Positions 22,901 to 33,900 of a stretch of 64,000 bases of DNA are shown here, in pieces (within the stretch, counting starts at the first letter, position 1; every line of letters begins with the position of its first letter). This DNA is from Spongilla lacustris (Eukaryota > Porifera > Demospongiae > Spongillida > Spongillidae). Both the position numbers and the translations under genes were made by a program. The notes beneath the pieces were generated by a model, which was not told the DNA's origin, made no database searches, and saw only the letters and a program-made list of their open reading frames with translations. The stretch spans positions 8,559,226 to 8,623,225 of the forward strand of contig OX442426.1 of NCBI GenBank assembly GCA_949361645.1, given 5' to 3'.

Positions 22901-25900
22901 TGGAAGGAGAGGGGTGGGAGGAGAGGGGTGGGAGGAGAGGGGTGGGAGGAGAGGTGGGAGGAGAGGGGTGGGAGAAGAGGGGTGGGAGGAGAGGGTGGGA
23001 GGAGAGGGGTGGGAGGAGAGGGCTGGGAGGAGAGGGTGGGAGGAGAGGGGTGGAAGGGGAGAGGGGTGGGAGGAGAGGGGTGGGAGGAGAGGTGGGAGGA
23101 GAGGGGTGGGAGGAGAGGGGTGGGAGGAGAGGGGTGGAAGGGGAGAGGGGTGGGAGGAGAGGGGTGGGAGGAGAGGGGTGGGAGGAGAGGGGTGGGAGGA
23201 GAGGGGTGGGAGGAGAGGGGTGGGAGGAGAGGGGTGAAAGGAGAGGGGTGGGAGGAGAGGGGTGGAAGGAGAGGGGTGGGAGGAGAGGGGTGGGAGGAGA
23301 GGGGTGGGAGGAGAGGTGGGAGGAGAGGGGTGGGAGAAGGGGTGGGAGGAGAGGGTGGGAGGAGAGGGGTGGGAGGAGAGGGCTGGGAGGAGAGGGTGGG
23401 AGGAGAGGGGTGGAAGGGGAGAGGGGTGGGAGGAGAGGGGTGGGAGGAGAGGTGGGAGGAGGAGAGGGGTGGGAGGAGAGGGGTGGGAGGAGAGGGGTGG
23501 GAGGAGAGGGGTGGGAGGAGAGGGGTGAGGAGAGGGTGGGAGGAGAGGGGTGGGAGGAGAGGGGTGGGAGGAGAGGTGGGAGGAGAGGGGTGGGAGGAGA
23601 GGGGTGGGAGAAGAGGTGGGAGGAGAGGGGTGGGAGGAGAGGTGGGAGGAGGGGTGGGAGGAGAGGGATGGGAGGAGAGGGGTGGGAGGAGAGGTGGGAG
23701 AAGAGGGGTGGGAGGAGAGGTGGGAGGAGAGGGTGGGAGGAGAGGGGTGAGAGGAGAGGGGTGGGAGGAGAGGGTGAAAGGAGAGGGGTGGAAGGAGAGA
23801 NNNNNNNNNNNNNNNNNNNNNNNNNNNNNNNNNNNNNNNNNNNNNNNNNNNNNNNNNNNNNNNNNNNNNNNNNNNNNNNNNNNNNNNNNNNNNNNNNNNN
23901 NNNNNNNNNNNNNNNNNNNNNNNNNNNNNNNNNNNNNNNNNNNNNNNNNNNNNNNNNNNNNNNNNNNNNNNNNNNNNNNNNNNNNNNNNNNNNNNNNNNN
24001 GAGAGGGGTGGGAGGAGAGGGGTGGGAGGAGAGGGTGGGAGGAGAGGGGTAGGAGAGTCAATAAATGTGACACCTCTGAAGTGTCATTCCAATGCGACAC
24101 TTGCTATCATAAACCAGACCTAGAGTGATAAGGTGGAGAGGTGGAGGTAGGGGTGGAGGTATGGGTGGGGGTAGGGGTGGGGGTAGGGGTGGGGGTAGGG
24201 TAAATGTGTATATGGATATGACTCACGGCGACAATTCTGTCCAGCCATTTAGACTTGTTGGCGGTGGAGTCAAAGAGCAACACGATGCCTGTACGAGGTC
24301 CCTCAGGGGAGTACACTTTTAGTGATCTACTTTCGATATCTATGTACAGGCATGTAGTATACAGGTGTCTGTACCAAGAGCTGTCTCACCTGGGTCAGTA
24401 GCCATGGTAACTTTACCAGCCTTAGTAACATGTTCGTACACAGTGGCTCCATTTAGTGGTAACACATGGTTCTGTACCTGTCGTGTGACAATGACATCAT
24501 TACCTGGAGTTTGACCACATGTTTAAAGTAGCACCACATTATGCTGTAGTAGCACCACATGGTACTGTAGTAGCACCACGTGGTGCTGTAGTAGCACCAC
24601 GTGGTGCTGTAGTAGCACCACGTGGTGCTGTAGTAGCACCACGTGGTGCTACTACAGCACCACATGATGCTACAGTTATAGTTTACCTTTTTGTCCAATG
24701 ATGTAATGATCAAAGCTTTGGAGTAGAGATAGCAGTGAATAGTTCTCTTCTTCATGGAAGCTTTCATCCAGTTGGAGTAAGGAGGAAGTTGTACCTCATC
24801 TTCCAGAACCAAGCTACAGTCTGGACCAATGACAATGAAGCCTTTGGGACCAACTTGACGGAGAATGTCAAGCATCTCTCTGTGCTCTTCAAAACTACTG
24901 AACTGACGTGGGAGCTTCTGTTGGGTCACATGATGTCACATGATCATGGTCATTGTTCAGCTCTCACCAAATTGAAACACATAACACACACATAACACAG
25001 ACATAACACACGCACATAACCCGTTGTGCACACATAAGGAAACGCTCTCCTTTGGAGTGTCACTAACTTACAGATTTCAGATCCAATAGTCCTTGGGACA
25101 CAACCTGTAGTGGTTTGTAGTCAACATGGCCTGTGTGGGTGTACTTTAAAATCTCCTCAATGGAGGCCAGATATATGTCCGTCTGCAAGGAAAGGTGCCA
25201 ATAGCAGATAAGGGAGGGGAGGGAGGGGAGAGAAGGGGAGAAAGGGTGTGGCCTCACTCTGGTGACAGGGGTGTACAGCAGGTACTTGAGTTGCATGGCG
25301 TCAGCATCTTTGGAGTAGTGCTGGTTTTCAAGGAAGTCACTCAGAGTAGGATGGCTCAAGCAATGTTCCAGTGTCTAAAGCCAGAGTGAAGTGTAAGGGC
25401 CGATCCAGGAAGAGAAGAGGGATACTCACATCAAAACATTTCTGATGGTTCCTGACAAAGTCAGCATATAGCTTCATAACAGGCAGGATGCATGTGAAGA
25501 GGTGGCCAAAGGTAGGACTAGGACTGGATATGGCGTGCTCGATACACAGCTGTATAACACGATGAAGGACCAGAAGTGGCTCGCTGCAGAGGTGCAGATG
25601 AGAACACTCATGGTGTCAACCTTGATAGGTACACCCACTTATGGTGTCAAACCTTGATAGGTACACCCACTTATGGTGTCAAACCTTGATAGGTACACCC
25701 ACTTATGGTGTCAAACCTTGATAGGTACACCCACTTATGGTGTCAAACCTTGATAGGTACCACCCATTCATGGTGTCAAACCTTGATAGGTACACCCACT
25801 TATGGTGTCAAACCTTGATAGGTACACCCACTTATGGTGTCAAACCTTGGTAGGTACCACCCACTCATGGTGTCAAACCTTGATAGGTACCACCCACTCA

Positions 25901-27173
25901 TGGTGTCAAACCTTGATAGGTACACCCACTTATGGTGTCAAACCTTGATAGGTACACCCACTTATGGCGTAAAACTGAAACAGGTTCACCCACTCATGGT
26001 GTCAAACCCCACCCACTTATGGTGTCAAACCTAAACAGGTACACCCACATATGGTGTCAAACCTTGATAGGTAGCTACTCACCAGTTTAAGAATATAATT
26101 TCCACTTGATCATTTGTTAGACACAGGTGCCCAAGAGTTATGGCCATCTTGAATTGTCGATAGTAACAGTTGACAAGAGTAGTCAAGTCCTGCACATATT
26201 TCTTTTCACTATCTACGAGTTTCTGCATAGCCTGAAGAAAAAAGGTTTTAAAAGGTTTTCATTATTATCCTAACAAATATAATATTATATTTAAAGAACA
26301 GACGTCTCCTCCCCAGACCTTCCATTAGCGCTAAGGGGGAGGGGTCAAACGGCACCTCGATTCTCTTATTTGTCTGCATAGCGTGAGGCTGTTTCTTGGC
26401 AGATTTCATTGCGTTGTGCCATAATTTCTTCCACCGTGCGTCTTTACCCTGCGGGGAAATTACGGGATTTGTCATCGGGCCTACAGCTAGCTACTCGCCG
26501 CGTACTTGGAAGCGGGCGGTAACGAAGTCTCCATTTATGACCGTAGTTAGCGTGCGTCCGATTGGCTTCTTTCTCAAAACAGGCTGCGAACAAGCCGGAG
26601 AAGTGGACTATGAAAAACAGTTTACTATGCTTACCGGAGTAGCCCTCCGTGGTACGGTAAGACTGTAAGCAGCAGGTTTATGTGAATATCCATGCATGGA
26701 ATCAGTGGGCATGGGTAATGAATCCTTACCCCGCTACTTCGAGCTTGTCCAACCACTGCCTCTTCTCTTCCTGCGAATCAGGACACAGCAATATCTTCAG
26801 ATCTGGTATCAGCAAACCTCTGAGGTGGAGTGCGTACGCCTGCTCGTAATCAAAATTATTACATAAGGGAACACACCGACACAGTGACACGTACTTTCTC
26901 GCCTACAGCACAAAATTCCTTCAGAGTTACTTCGGTAACTTGCGTGATAACGGGGCAGAAAACGTCTGCCAGGTACACACCCGAATATTCTGAAGACTCC
27001 CGCGATACTGTGTAGAATAGTTCGTGTCCGGCAACGAAAAACCATCGCTCTTGCAAAATTCGCTTCTCAGGGTTGCTCCCAAACGACACATACCCCCTCA
27101 CTGCCTGCACCTCTTTGTCACGAGCCTTCCACACAGCGCGCAACTGATCGTGAGTACGAATGCCCACAGCCAT
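19995..27173 (-). CDS. RASGRF: RasGRF-like guanine nucleotide exchange factor (PH-DH-PH-RasGEFN-CDC25), 21 exons
   Basis: Exons (minus): 26895-27173, 26730-26839, 26635-26662, 26356-26448, 26083-26231, 25430-25583, 25258-25374, 25072-25182, 24687-24917, 24390-24477, 24227-24339, 22061-22342, 21892-21962, 21714-21845, 21382-21433, 21203-21324, 20805-21087, 20494-20570, 20313-20436, 20190-20258, 19995-20099; all phases agree, 929 residues. Order: N-terminal PH (RGYVSFGS...QERWFFVAGHELFYTV ... EEKRQWLDKLE), DH domain (LVDSEKKYVQDLTTLVNCYY ... YADFVRNHQKCFDTLEHCL ... LKYLLYTPVTR), second PH (HCYLYSKALIITSLDKK ... SKWLDRIVA), RasGEF N region (LLTYRMFTNAHEVLDVLI ... VKAWVSQ) and CDC25 catalytic domain ([57 protein letters not shown]). 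Family knowledge: activates Ras and Rac downstream of calcium and G proteins. No clear IQ motif was seen. Exon 11 to 12 spans the assembly gap. The ILKAP stop lies 115 bases upstream. Confidence 0.93.
21588..21706. repeat. Palindromic short repeat (GGGGTTAATAACCCC), RasGRF intron 14
   Basis: Five or six copies of a self-complementary unit CAGGGGTTAATAACCCCACC, decaying towards the exon 14 donor. Each unit can form its own small hairpin. Confidence 0.88.
22353..24052. repeat. 15-base G-rich minisatellite with assembly gap, RasGRF intron 11
   Basis: More than 100 units of GGGAGGAGAGGGGTG and shorter variants, with higher-order blocks containing GGTGAAAGGAG and GGTGGAAGG. Positions 23801-24000 are exactly 200 N, a scaffold-join placeholder, so the real length is unknown. 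The long ORFs over this stretch on both strands are artefacts of a 15-base period. The strand asymmetry (G-rich on plus) means the RasGRF pre-mRNA carries the C/T-rich strand, possibly helping acceptor recognition at exon 12. Confidence 0.97.
24531..24672. repeat. 18-base palindromic minisatellite, RasGRF intron 9
   Basis: Units of GTAGTAGCACCACGTGGTGC. The core AGCACCACGTGGTGCT is a perfect palindrome containing CACGTG, and the last unit is inverted, so the array can fold on itself. Confidence 0.9.
25606..26075. repeat. 31-32-base minisatellite, RasGRF intron 5
   Basis: About 14 copies of ACCCACTTATGGTGTCAAAC plus CTTGATAGGTAC, filling nearly the whole intron and ending about 8 bases from the exon 5 donor. 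Confidence 0.93.
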
Positions 27174-27287
27174 TTGCTGTACACACACACTGTGAGTGCG
27201 TAATCGCAAGCACTTGTAAGCCTTCAAAGAATAATAATAGGTCCAACAGATATGCTTCCCATGGTATGCAATTTAATGAAATGGAAA

Positions 27288-30200
27288 CTACTGTGTCGTT
27301 TGAAACATGTCCACCAGCATCACTGTCACGTTGTCCGTGCAGTTCCGTTTCACAGCTTCCACCGCTAGCCTGTTGCATGCGGCATAGTAGCGGGCCTCTT
27401 TCACGCTCGTAGGCCTTGTGGACTGGAAGTTTGTATCTTGGACACCCTCTGCAGGGCAGGAATGAATGCAGAGCAGCTCATTAGCGAGGAATGACAATCA
27501 CGTCTATATAAGGCCCCCGCGTTATCTAATGATGAATTTGATTCCCAAAAAGTGAATTCTGTTTACGAAGCACAACACAAACGCCTTTATACATGTATGG
27601 AGTTATTCCACTGTAACACAGGGCCCACGTGACTTGCATCTTCTCAACATCAATTACATGACACTGATAGGTACAAAGGTCCCAACATTTTAAAAGGTTA
27701 ATGAGTGTGTGTATGGTTCAGACTGTAACATGACTTTGCTGTGAATCATATACCTTATATGGACATCATGCCATCATACACCTCCTAGGGATAATGCTTC
27801 CAGTAGGACCATTGTTGCATGATTGGGAGCAAAATCTACAAGCTCAAGTTTTTTAATGCCATGGCCACTCCCACAATCCTGGTGTGGTGAATTAACTGAA
27901 TAGCGTGCAGACAACTGCAGGGAACCACCCTGTGATGTTGCACAACAGACAGCAGTTATGTGTATAACACAGACCTTTTACAACACCCACAATCTTAGAT
28001 GCTTGCACACATTCACCATGGTGATATCATCACCATGGTGACTCCCTTCTCCCCACCCTCCCATCATTACCTTCAGGCAGCTGCACTGTCTCATCCTGGA
28101 TACAACAACATCATGTTAGGGGTGTGGCTTGAGCTGGTACGTGCACCCACCTCCAACACTTCAATAACAAACATTGCAGCTTCCTCGATGCTGAATGCCT
28201 TCCATAATCCATCACAGGCCATAATGATGAAGCTGTGGAGATTTACCAATGCAAAATCTTAGCCAGGTGTGTGATGTGCGGCCAGCAAGAAACAATTAGA
28301 AGCATGTGAGATGTGAGTGTGGTGTGTGATCCAAGCCGCATACCACCAGTATTAGTCACCATACGTGAATGAAAAGATTTTATCGGTGGCCTATGGTCAC
28401 CACAACAACATTTTTAACTCACAGGTCATTCTCTGTGAGGACACACCTCACCACATCAGGGGTACTGATGATACCGCAGTGCTTGAAGCGGCCATCTCCA
28501 ATAGAACGAGAGACTTCAACCACACCCATCACACGCCCATCTCTAGTAAGAGAGAACAGAAGGAAGAAAATGGCAGAGGGTGGGTGGTAGTGTGAGGGTG
28601 AGGGTAGAGGTGGGCGGGTGGCGGTGGGAGGGCAGTGGGTGCAGTTGGGTAGGTAAGACAATGGAAGAGGAGCAGTGAAGTAATAGGGGGTGGTGATGAG
28701 GGGGTGGTGATGAGGGGGTGGTGATGAGGGGGTGGTGATGAGGGGGTGGTGATGAAAGCACAAGACAGAGCAGAGATAAATAAAAGATCATCTCATGGCA
28801 GCCTTAGTCCTCTCACCTGACGGTCCCCCCAGCTCTTTCTATTCTCTTCCTCTCTTCAAACTACAGAGAGACAAAGTATTCACCTTCAGGACTCAAAGGT
28901 TAGCTCAGCCGCTCCCCAAAGGTCAGCCCCTCCCACCCTCTGCTACAGTACATGTTCTCACAATGGAAGGGCTGTGCTCCTTGGTCAATGGGACGAAGCC
29001 AAGCTTTCCTTCTGCCAATTGTCTGCAAAGAAATGCCTTGCTGTCTCCAACATTAGCACAGTACAGCACATCATCTAACACTAAGATAGTCACAGCCGTT
29101 GACCCATCCTTCCAGGAGGGTGTGGCTTGTGAAGCAATACGTAAGAAGCCATCATCGGTCACTTTGTAGGCTTCCACAAGACATTTCTTCATTTCTCTGT
29201 CCATGTTCTGCACCCCACCTGTGTGGCCCACACTCCATAGCTAGCTTACATGTTGAGCACATGTTGAGTACATACAACATACATTGTCACATATATGCAC
29301 ACACACATATACCATGGGCATATATATAGAGGGGGGGGGGGGGGTCGATGCCCCCCCCCCCCCCCCCCCCCCCCTGAAATTGAAAGTTTCCTTAACAATG
29401 TTAATCTTTAATCACACAAATTAATAAGATTGCATTTCATTACAATGAACAGTGAAAATAAATAGCAGTCAAAGCGTGCTAAAATGTCAGTGTGTTGCTA
29501 GTGAGCAGGGAGCAGATCACATATTGACAATATTTGACCCCCCCCCCCCCCTTCCCCTTCCTGAAAGCAGCCTATGCCCATGCATACACATGCACACACA
29601 CACAACACTTGAAGCTCAAATGAAATTAAGCATTTTTGTGGCCATGATGCAAACACAGGGACAAACCTGTTGGAAATTTGGTGACGATAGCTTTGTGCAA
29701 ATGCTCAGCTGCAAACTTGGCAGCCCTTGGCCCCCCATGGCCATCAAATATGCCATAGTAGGAGATGTGGGTACTGCATGGGGATAGTGGTGTGGGAGGG
29801 GTTAAGTGATGTGTGGGTGGATAATGGTGTAGGAGGGGTTGAGTGATGTGTGGATGGATGGTGGTGTGGGAGGGGTTGAGTGATGTGTGGGTGAGTGGTG
29901 TGGGAGGGTTGAGTGATGTGTGGGTGGATGGTGGTGTGGGAGGGGTTGAGTGATGTGTGGGTGGATAGTAGTGTGGGAGGGTTGAGTGATGTGTGGGTGG
30001 ATAGTGGTGTGTGGGTGATAGTGGTGTGGGAGGGTTGAGTGATGTGTGGGTGGATAGTGGTGTGGGAGGGTTGAGTGATGTGTGGGTGGATAGTGGTGTG
30101 GGAGGGTTGAGTGATGTGTGGGAGGGTTGAGTGATGTGTGGGTGGATAGTGGTGTGGGAGGGTTGAGTGATGTGTGGGTTGATTGATGTGTGGGTGGATA

Positions 30201-30745
30201 GTGGTGTGGGAGGGTTGAGTGATGTGTGGGTGGATAGTGGTGTGGGAGGGGTTGAGTGATGTGTGGGTGGATAGTGGTGTGGGTAAGGAGCATGAGATGG
30301 TGGTTTGGTATAGACAGTAGTTATAGAAAAGAAAGCAATTGCTGCTCTAAATAACGCACACTGTAGTCTTGAGATGGCTGAACTGTGGTATGAGATTATC
30401 AATAATAGTGTGATGGTCTTGCATGTCTTCACGCTCTCCTTTTCTTTCTCCCAAGTAGCCCTTCTGACGAAAGCAGACTGAAGGAGGGTTAGAGATAAAT
30501 CAACCGGTACATCAAAGACCAAGCAGGGAATATGTACCTAGTTTCGGTTGTTTTGGAATTAGAGTGCATCCGTCAAGCTCAGCTTTTCGCTTTCCATTCG
30601 CCGGGTCGAGAGTTGAACGATTACACTTGCTATCTAAAGCGAAAAACGGCACTAATTAGAATGCATATGACTTACGTGTAACGGTGCATCGAAAACTATT
30701 ACCTACTGTGGAAGGTGGAGGCAAATCACCGAATAAGTCAGCCAT
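27288..30745 (-). CDS. ILKAP: PP2C-family phosphatase, ILKAP type, 10 exons
   Basis: Exons (minus): 30703-30745, 30538-30633, 30360-30477, 29667-29773, 28962-29218, 28817-28860, 28423-28542, 28151-28232, 28071-28095, 27288-27448; all phases agree, 350 residues (human 392). Mg/Mn-dependent Ser/Thr phosphatase. Seen: short N-terminus MADLFGDLPPPS that matches the MDLFGDLPEP start of ILKAP, then KGYLGERKGEREDMQDHHTI, metal-binding ISYYGIFDGHGG, WKDGSTAV, ANVGDSKAFLCR, SRSIGDGRFKHCG, MACDGLWKAFS and the final NCTDNVTVMLVD. Family knowledge: ILKAP binds integrin-linked kinase and dampens its signalling. The exon 3 donor was placed at GT|GTGCG because only this keeps the frame and gives KTTVTHISYYG. 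Exon 9 is a 25-base microexon. Intron 3 carries a 500-base minisatellite. Confidence 0.96.
29327..29374. repeat. G14 / C22 homopolymer hairpin, ILKAP intron 4
   Basis: A run of about 14 G, the hexamer TCGATG, then about 22 C. The two runs are complementary and can form a very GC-rich hairpin. The length is unlikely to be sequenced accurately. Confidence 0.9.
29778..30290. repeat. 30-base minisatellite, ILKAP intron 3
   Basis: About 17 units of GGGTGGATAGTGGTGTGGGA plus GGGTTGAGTGATGTGT with indels. It begins about 5 bases from the exon 4 acceptor. Long minus-strand ORFs here are array artefacts joined to exon sequence. Confidence 0.93.
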
Positions 30746-30855
30746 CTAATCTGCAAGACTACTCGCGGGCTTGAGCCCCCCGAACACGTATGTACGTTCA
30801 AGATTTTTTTTTTTTTTCTCCACACTTTTCTCTTATTCATTGCAGTTTAATAGTA

Positions 30856-30858
<3 letters not shown>

Positions 30859-30902
<44 letters not shown>

Positions 30903-33900
30903 CTTTATGAAATCATTATGACAATGAATGACACAAGTTATAAAACACTATAAAAACTACACACCCTAAAAGTCAGTAAAAGAAGGTGAAAAAAGTGTTC
31001 CTAGGATAGAGGCAGCATTGCCCCTTTGTACAGCCACTGAAAGACGTTGGAGCAGGTAGCTGTAACTTTTTGTGTCACCAGTTGTGGCTGAGAGCCTGTG
31101 ACCTAGCTCCTTCAGGAAGATCTGGGAAAGAGGACCAACTACTCCTGATGTCTCATAGGCAATAGGGGTAAAACATATGCCCGGGTGTCCATCCAGATAA
31201 GAGTATTTGACCTTTTTCCGGTCCTCTGCCTGACTGGCAACAGCACCTGCTACCATAGTGGACTGTGCCAGGTGAGATGGGGCATAGGTGTCGGAACAGG
31301 TGGCATCCCAAACCAAAAGGTTCCCGTTCTTCCATGGAACCATGGTGATACCGTCAGGACGTTTCCCATCAGAGCGGTCTAGGCCTGTAGGTTCTAGTCT
31401 GGATGGGATGTGGGAGGTGGTCAGGGCTCGATGGATAATTTCATTTAGAGCAGCATGACGATAATGACGACCAGTACTAAACCGACAGCTGAGACCATGA
31501 AGTCCAAACTGGTCAACTGCTGCACCACAATGCTGGCAAGAATGTGGGCTACATAGAGCTACTCCAAGGCGGAGACCAACTGCCACCCTAATCGTCTCAT
31601 TGTCCATTCTAAGGCCCAGTGAAGAGTTAGGGACAGCATGAAGCCAGGCACCAGACTCCTTCCTGGAGACAGCCAGTAGGCGAGCCCTAGTGATGGCATC
31701 AGAAGCTTGGTCTAACAAAGCTGCAGAGACTGCCTCTACCCTTGGAGAGTCCCATGCCTTTTGCGAAAAAGATGCTTTTTCCTGAGGAGGAGATTGTTGA
31801 TGGCCCTGTGACCACACAGAGATTGCTGTGTCCTTGTGAAGCAGGTCTGTGGAAAGGAGACGTGGTGGTAGGATCTTGTTAACAAGGTACTGAGAGCTGT
31901 GCAAAGAAGCCAGGAAAGCTGATGGTGCTAGCTGTACAGCACTCCGAATGCCAAGGCCCCCAAAATGAACAGGAAGTGTGGCCTGGGTCCAGGCTGCTTC
32001 ACCAAGGCAGATGTTTGTGATGGAACAAAGAATTTTTCGAAGTTCATCATCATAGGATTGCAGAGTGGGTGACAGAAAACAGGATGATGTCCGCAGTAGG
32101 TACAATAGCTTTGGGATGGCAAAAGCATTGCGGAGTAGGAGGATTGCATCATGTGAGAAAATGTGCTGCAATCTCTCACCCATTAAACTTAGTATCCCTC
32201 TCTTCTTTGAGATTGCAGCAGTGATTGAACTGATATCACCAATTGGGGATCCCAGTAAGGTGGCATCGCGAGGATCTATGGATTGAGCATTGGGAAAAAG
32301 CAGTAGCATGTCAGAACGGACAGATGGGTCATTAGTGATAACTTCAGTCTTTGTATGGTTCAGCTTTAGGCCAAGCTGCTTTGCTGCCAGCTCAAAATTC
32401 TGGACATCACGGGAGACATCAGCAAGGCTACCTCCAAAGGTGACATCATCCAAATAGCCTAGTATGAGTTCAGAGGTCAGTTCGGAGATCAGGTTGTGTA
32501 GAGTGAGGCAGAAGAGGAGAGGGCCTAGAGGATCACCCTGCTGTACACCTTCTGCTGACAATATGATCTTATCTCCCCAAAATAGAGAGGATGGAGAGGC
32601 GTAGGCTGAGTGCACCAGGGGGTAGAGCTCAGGTACTAGCTTTTTCACAGCCAACAACATCTTGTCACGTCGGATAGAATTGAAAGCATTGCTAAAATCT
32701 AGCTTTAGAAGTAGCATATCAGGTGGTAGAGAGTGTAGGTATTGTCTGGCAGCATGAACTGCAGCTTCTGCTCCACCCTTGACGCCAAAACCTAGCTGCC
32801 GCGGGGCAAGTAGAGATGACATATTATCAGTGACTTTGTTGCCTGCAATTTTTGCAACAAGGCGGCGTAAAGTACAGCCAACAGCAATAGGCCGTATGCC
32901 CCCATCTTTCTTTTCCAAAGCAATCAGGTTTGCTCCAAAGAAAAAGGGGCGAATAGAGGTAGGAACCTTTCCCTGGATTACTAGGCTGGAAAAGAGAGAC
33001 AAGGCTGTGAGCAGTGATTTACCTCCACTGCCTGCTGAAGGTCCAGTCAGGTCTTTGAGATGTTGTGGCCTAAGACCATCTGGACCACCTGCAGAGCCAT
33101 TGGGGAAAGATCTGATTGCTCTTGCCACTTCCTCTTCAGAGATGGAAAACAAGGTGGATTCATTGTCAGGCAAAGGTGGAATACAATTATCAGGAGGCGG
33201 TGCTGGATGCTTTTGGAGGAGGGCGTTGTGGGTGGCGTCATTGAAAGGTGCAATAGTGTCCTCAGACACACACAACCGAACAGCACCAATGAAATCACCT
33301 TCCTCGATCTTGGTTGACACACGAGAGGCGAGTTGCACCAGCGGATCACGTGTCTTCCGTCTTGGCATCTTTGGTCTAGGCAAATATGCTGTGGGGTCTA
33401 ACTCGTCTTTTATGTGAGAGATCACCAAGGTAGCCAAAGAAACATGGGTAGCACCTCTGGCAGGGACATGAAAAGCACGAGTACCAAAACGGAGAAGGCG
33501 ATCCCATGACGCACTGTTATTGGTTGCTACAACTGATGATAATATGGATGCCAGCTTAGTGGCACCTTGGTCTCTAGCTGCACGAGGAATCCACTTCAGC
33601 AGCTTGAAAGGCGTCCTTGCGGAAGAAAGAATTTCAGGTGGCGATATTGAAGGTGGTGGCTCATTTCCGGTTAGACCAGACTGAAAGCTACTTGCGGCCG
33701 GTGATTTGTGGGAGCCAGAGCAGCGTGAATTTGTTGGGCCATGTATTCGAGTTACCCCTGCCTTCGTCAGGGAGACATTACGATGGCATACAGTGCAAGT
33801 AGGAGCTGTGATTGACTCTGGAGATTGAGAAGTGCTGTTGTTGGCATTAACCGGATCCTCTAACAGACTGCTACATGAGGTCGCGGACAGCTGGCAAGAT

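Noticed and set aside
21947..24123. ORFs of 400-717 codons rich in S-P-P-T-P-L-L or G-G-R-R-G-V
   Set aside because: Produced by the 15-base G-rich array and read through 200 N; only 22061-22342 is a real RasGRF exon.
29626..30522. 298-codon ORF over ILKAP intron 3
   Set aside because: It fuses part of two ILKAP exons in shifted frames with the intronic minisatellite.
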